Shown: one piece after another, positions 61,701 to 64,000 of the stretch
Position numbering within the stretch: position 1 is the stretch's first letter
Layout of the letters: each line of letters begins with the position of its first letter
Source: Tiliqua scincoides
Lineage: Eukaryota; Chordata; Lepidosauria; Squamata; Scincidae
Assembly (NCBI RefSeq): GCF_035046505.1
Contig: NC_089827.1
Location: forward strand, 59,152,856 to 59,216,855
Length of the DNA stretch: 64,000 nucleotides
Direction of reading: 5' to 3'
Notes under the pieces: model-generated
Told to the model about the DNA's origin: nothing
What the model saw: the letters and a program-made list of their open reading frames with translations, nothing else
Databases searched by the model: none
Program-made: the position numbers and the translations under genes

Positions 61701-64000
61701 AATGAACATAAGAACACCAGAGACCCCACCTTTGCAAGAGATTTCATAGATGGATTTCTGGAGGAGATGGAAAAGGTACAAAATGGTTTATGGACCAGTG
61801 TTGGCATTTGAACTATGCATGCCCAAAGGTATATGTAACTTTTCACTGTACAGTAATCACTTAGACCTTGTTAGCCGTGGTACATACACAATTCTCTCAG
61901 TCATGCAACTTTATTAAGCTGAATATTTCCATACTCTGAAAAGTGTGGAAATGCTTGGCAAATGACAGCCATTGTTACAACAGAGAGCGTTTTTCCTGCC
62001 CCATTATATTATACCCCTGCTAATTGGATAAGAGGCACTTTTTCAAGTGGGTGCTCCTCTTTTTAGCAAGGGGAGAGTAACTGGCCCACCTCACCCCAGC
62101 AGTGTCTTTTCTAGTGGCTGTCTGCTGGTGTTCTTTTTGCATCTTTTTAGATTGTGAGCCCTTTTGGGACAGGGAGCCATTAGTTATTTGATTTTTTCTC
62201 TGTAAACCGCTTTGTGAACTTTTAGTTGAAAAGCGGTATATAAATACTGTTAATAATAATGTTAATAATAGAGCAAGGGAGTCCAAACTTTTTGGCAGGA
62301 GGGCCAGTTCATCTCTCTGACACTGTGTTGGGGGCTGGAAAAAAAGAATTAATTTATGTTTAAAATTTGAATAAATTTACATAAATGAATACATTAAAGA
62401 TTGAACTTATATGAATGAATGAAGGTCTCGCGATAGCTCAAGGCCGACCTTTCCTTTGCTGCTTCGCATATGTGAAACAGCAAGCAGTGGAGGGAGCCCT
62501 CAGCCTGCAACTCGTGTGAGAGGTTGAACAGTCGGCCCTCATTCCGAGAGCAGTCGTGTCGGGCCAACGCGGGCTTTAGCAAGTCATTGGCAGACCAGAG
62601 GCTCACTGGACACTGAAGGCTCCCTGCGGGTCAGATAGGGAGTCTCCGAGGGCTGCAAATGGCCCCCAGGCTGGGATTTGGGCACCCCTGTATTAGTGTC
62701 ACTTACTGACAGGGATGTGTGCCTGCAACTCTATCGTCAAGTGATACTTGACACTAAACAAAGCCTCCAAAGCTGAGGAAAACTAATGCTTTTTTGAGCC
62801 CCACAGAGGCAGTTCATGTCTGCATGCTGCCTCTGCAAGTCTCAGAATGGCCTTTTCAGCTGAAAAGAAGCATCTTCCAGTTTCTCTGGGAAAGTGGCCT
62901 CAGAATACCTTATAAGTTGAAAAAATGTCACATCTCGTTTCCCGGAGGAAACCAGAAGTTGCGTCTTTTTTACCAGAAAGGCCATTCTGAGCCTTGCAGA
63001 GGCAGCATGCAGACATACATTGCCTCTGCAGGGCTCAGAAAAGCCCCTGGAGGTGTGGGGAGCAGAGCTCCCCTTGGCTTCAGAGCCTTGAGTGGGGGGT
63101 GGGAATAGTGACCTGCGATGGACCGTTGCACATGTGGCCCGTTGCTGGTTGGAACGTCGCAAATTAACGTCATAACATTTGTTTATTGGCTTAAAATATT
63201 TGTATGCCACCTTTCTGTCCCACTTAAGCTACTGCCAAGGCAGCTTACAACATATATAATAACTTTTAAAACAAGTTAAAGATCAAGTATTTCATCAAAA
63301 ATAGTGATGAAAGGCAACTATCCAGGAAAAGAGACAAGGAGAAGCGCCAAGGTGGAAAAAATACAGGTGAGCGTTGTCTTAATAATTGGGACATATTGCC
63401 AGATCCCCATTGGTAAGTGATGCAGTCATTAAATGACACCACCTGTTTAAAGCCTCCAGCGCTGAGGGGAGCTGTGCTTCCCTCGGCTCTAGAGGCTGGG
63501 GGGGGGGGAGAACAGGGATCAGCAACAGACTGTTGTATATGTGGTCCATCGCTGATTGGAATGTCGCTAAGCGACGTTCACCTTTAAATAAAGCTAAACA
63601 AAGAACATTATTTTAAAAGGAACAGATGTTTTCCCTACTCAACATGAAGTCAATTGAATAATATTTTATGGAGAGAGAAGAAAGAGCTTTACATGTAGTT
63701 AGCTGTTCAGAGGCAAGCCAACTGTTTTTACCAATATTTGTTCCATCTAAAATCTTGGGACGGTGAATGCCCAGTTACTTATAAGAACACGGTGCTCCCG
63801 CTCAAGCGTGACGTTGTATTGTGTTGCTTCCATGTGAAAGACAAATTTGTTTAACTTTCTTCAGGCCAAAGGCGATCCAGAGAGCAGTTTTAATGAACAA
63901 AACCTTATACATGTCCTGTTTGATCTGTTTGTGGCTGGCACTGCAACTCCTTCTTTCGCAATTCTCTTCGGACTGCTGTTCATGGTCCTTTACCCTGAAG
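52733..64000 (+). CDS. CYP2D: CYP2D-type cytochrome P450, exons 1-6, right end cut by window
   Basis: Heme-thiolate monooxygenase of the endoplasmic reticulum. Exons 52733-52954, 54515-54683, 58619-58771, 60592-60752, 61602-61775 and 63865-64000 (incomplete) have GT-AG junctions, join in phase, and sit at the same protein positions as human CYP2D6 exons 1-6. 338 residues are visible of an expected 500 or so. A membrane anchor (about 27-42) is followed by basic residues and the hinge YPPGPAPLPFIGN. WKQQR (141-145) is the helix C WxxxR heme-propionate motif. FGDRFEYND and FARDFIDGFLEEMEK match the family. Helix I reads AGTATPS (317-323); human CYP2D6 has AGMVTTS. The N-terminus is longer than in human. 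The heme Cys exon lies outside. The gene points opposite to NDUFA6. CYP2D is the best call by exon layout and position; the exact paralogue number is unknown. Confidence 0.93.
53288..53385. repeat. Short MITE-like repeat copy in CYP2D intron 1
   Basis: CTGTAATCCTATGCAACTTT, GGAAGTAGGCCCATTAAACA and CACTTCTGAGTAGTCATGCC, ending TAGGATTGTGCTGTAAG, follow the recurring module. Confidence 0.55.
53520..53705 (+). mobile_element. L2/CR1-like 3' fragment in CYP2D intron 1
   Basis: TCCTCTCAACAACTGTGAGT, GAGTCTGAGAGATAGTGACG, AGCAGGGCTTTGAACCTGAA and ACTATACCATCCTGTGTC are the widespread old LINE/MIR 3' pattern. Confidence 0.6.
54745..54886 (-). mobile_element. CR1 LINE 3' fragment in CYP2D intron 2
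   Basis: TGATCAGGCCAAAGACCCAT, CTAGTCCAGCTTTCTGTATC and CACTCCCTTGTATCCGGCAT match the inverted CR1 3' UTR at 45420-45560. Confidence 0.75.
55163..55639. mobile_element. GC-rich hAT-type element, family G
   Basis: CAGTGGTTCTCAAACTGGAG at the left and ACAGTTTGCGAACTGCTA at the right. Flanks CAATAGCC and CCATAGCC are 7 of 8 identical. The interior is a loose palindrome (CACAGACACTC... and mirrored TGCACCCACAGGAATCTGCT). Confidence 0.75.
55817..56116. mobile_element. hAT-type element, family G, short copy
   Basis: CAGTGGTTCTCAAATTCTCA at the left and GCTGTTTGAGAACCACTG at the right are well inverted. Flanks CAGAAGGG and CAGTAGAG agree at 5 of 8. Inner text (GGGGGAAGGCAGCGACACGA, CCCCAGGATCGCGTTGC) matches family G. 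Confidence 0.7.
56117..57090. other. CYP2D intron 2, no assigned repeat
   Basis: No exon or repeat was recognised in this part of intron 2. Confidence 0.4.
57091..57544. mobile_element. hAT-type element, family F, in CYP2D intron 2
   Basis: CAAGGGTGACCAAACATTTT at the left and AGGGTTTGGGCACCCCTG at the right are inverted. The inner text (CTCTGACACTGTGTCGGGGG, AATGAATGAATGAA) matches the copy at 62274. Flanking 8-mers match poorly. Confidence 0.7.
57545..58618. other. CYP2D intron 2, distal part
   Basis: No exon or clear repeat was recognised. The polypyrimidine tract TTTTTCAG at 58611-58618 is the exon 3 acceptor. Confidence 0.4.
59887..60060. mobile_element. Tc1/mariner-group MITE end in CYP2D intron 3
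   Basis: TA followed by TAGTCAGTCCTCATTATCCC and AGGTTCCTGGAAAACCTAGG resembles the pogo/Tigger-like end at 37507. I could not find a right end. Confidence 0.4.
62020..62273 (+). mobile_element. LINE/SINE 3' end in CYP2D intron 5
   Basis: AGATTGTGAGCCCTTTTGGG, TCTGTAAACCGCTTTGTGAA and AAAAGCGGTATATAAATACT followed by an (ATT/AAT)n tail are a retroposon 3' end. The tail received the family F element at 62274. Confidence 0.6.
62274..62690. mobile_element. hAT-type element, family F, in CYP2D intron 5
   Basis: CAAGGGAGTCCAAACTTTTT at the left and GATTTGGGCACCCCTG at the right are inverted. Flanks TAATAGAG and TATTAGTG agree at 6 of 8. Confidence 0.8.
62691..63175. repeat. Self-complementary repeat in CYP2D intron 5
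   Basis: Text such as CATGTCTGCATGCTGCCTCT..AGTCTCAGAATGGCC and GGCCATTCTGAGCCTTGCAG..GCATGCAGACATAC face each other, so 62800-63020 is a large imperfect palindrome. The outer parts (TATCGTCAAGTGATA, GAACGTCGCAAATTAACGTC) resemble the element at 63364. Confidence 0.5.
63364..63583. mobile_element. MITE with CAGGTGAACGTCGC ends in CYP2D intron 5
   Basis: CAGGTGAGCGTTGTCTTAAT at the left and TCGCTAAGCGACGTTCACCT at the right are inverted. TA lies just before the left end. The G-run at 63499-63510 lies inside. Confidence 0.5.

Overview
The window is vertebrate nuclear DNA, most probably from a squamate reptile (lizard or gecko grade; I cannot name the species). The evidence is split genes with GT-AG introns, CR1 and L2 LINE remains, a tRNA-derived SINE, a 5S rRNA-derived SINE and very many short hAT-type MITEs. 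All five protein-coding genes were assembled here by joining exons at splice sites and checking phase. They are NAGA (minus), PHETA2 (plus), SMDT1 (plus), NDUFA6 (minus) and the first six exons of a CYP2D-type cytochrome P450 (plus, running off the right edge). This gene order matches human chromosome 22q13.2, so the window is an old conserved synteny block.

Layout. 1-5.7 kb is repeat-rich flank. 5.7-12.4 kb holds the eight coding exons of NAGA. 12.4-25.3 kb is repeat-filled and contains a CpG-rich segment (about 17.03-17.65 kb) that probably carries the NAGA non-coding first exon and may also serve PHETA2. 25.3-26.1 kb is the single coding exon of PHETA2. 26.1-32.5 kb is intergenic with nested transposons. 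32.6-37.2 kb is SMDT1, 39.0-43.8 kb is NDUFA6 (convergent with SMDT1), 44-52.7 kb is intergenic with a CR1 copy, old LTR fossils and a large inverted repeat, and 52.7-64 kb is CYP2D.

Roles. NAGA is a lysosomal glycosidase. PHETA2 is a PH-domain endosomal adaptor of OCRL/INPP5B. SMDT1 (EMRE) couples the mitochondrial calcium uniporter pore to its gatekeepers. NDUFA6 is a LYR-motif subunit of respiratory complex I. CYP2D is a membrane-anchored monooxygenase of the endoplasmic reticulum. The genes are neighbours by history and do not form an operon. The two mitochondrial genes have CpG-rich promoters with an NRF-1 site (SMDT1) and CCAAT/YY1-like elements (NDUFA6).

I found no new biological system. 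The most unusual signals are structural: a perfect 64-bp-arm hairpin in NDUFA6 intron 1, a 114-bp-arm inverted repeat near 49.4 kb, a nested hAT stack near 31-32.4 kb, a 5S-derived SINE with a perfect 12-bp target duplication, and two MITE families with shared ends and TAA flanks. Most of the longer open frames outside the five genes are artefacts of GC-rich repeats.
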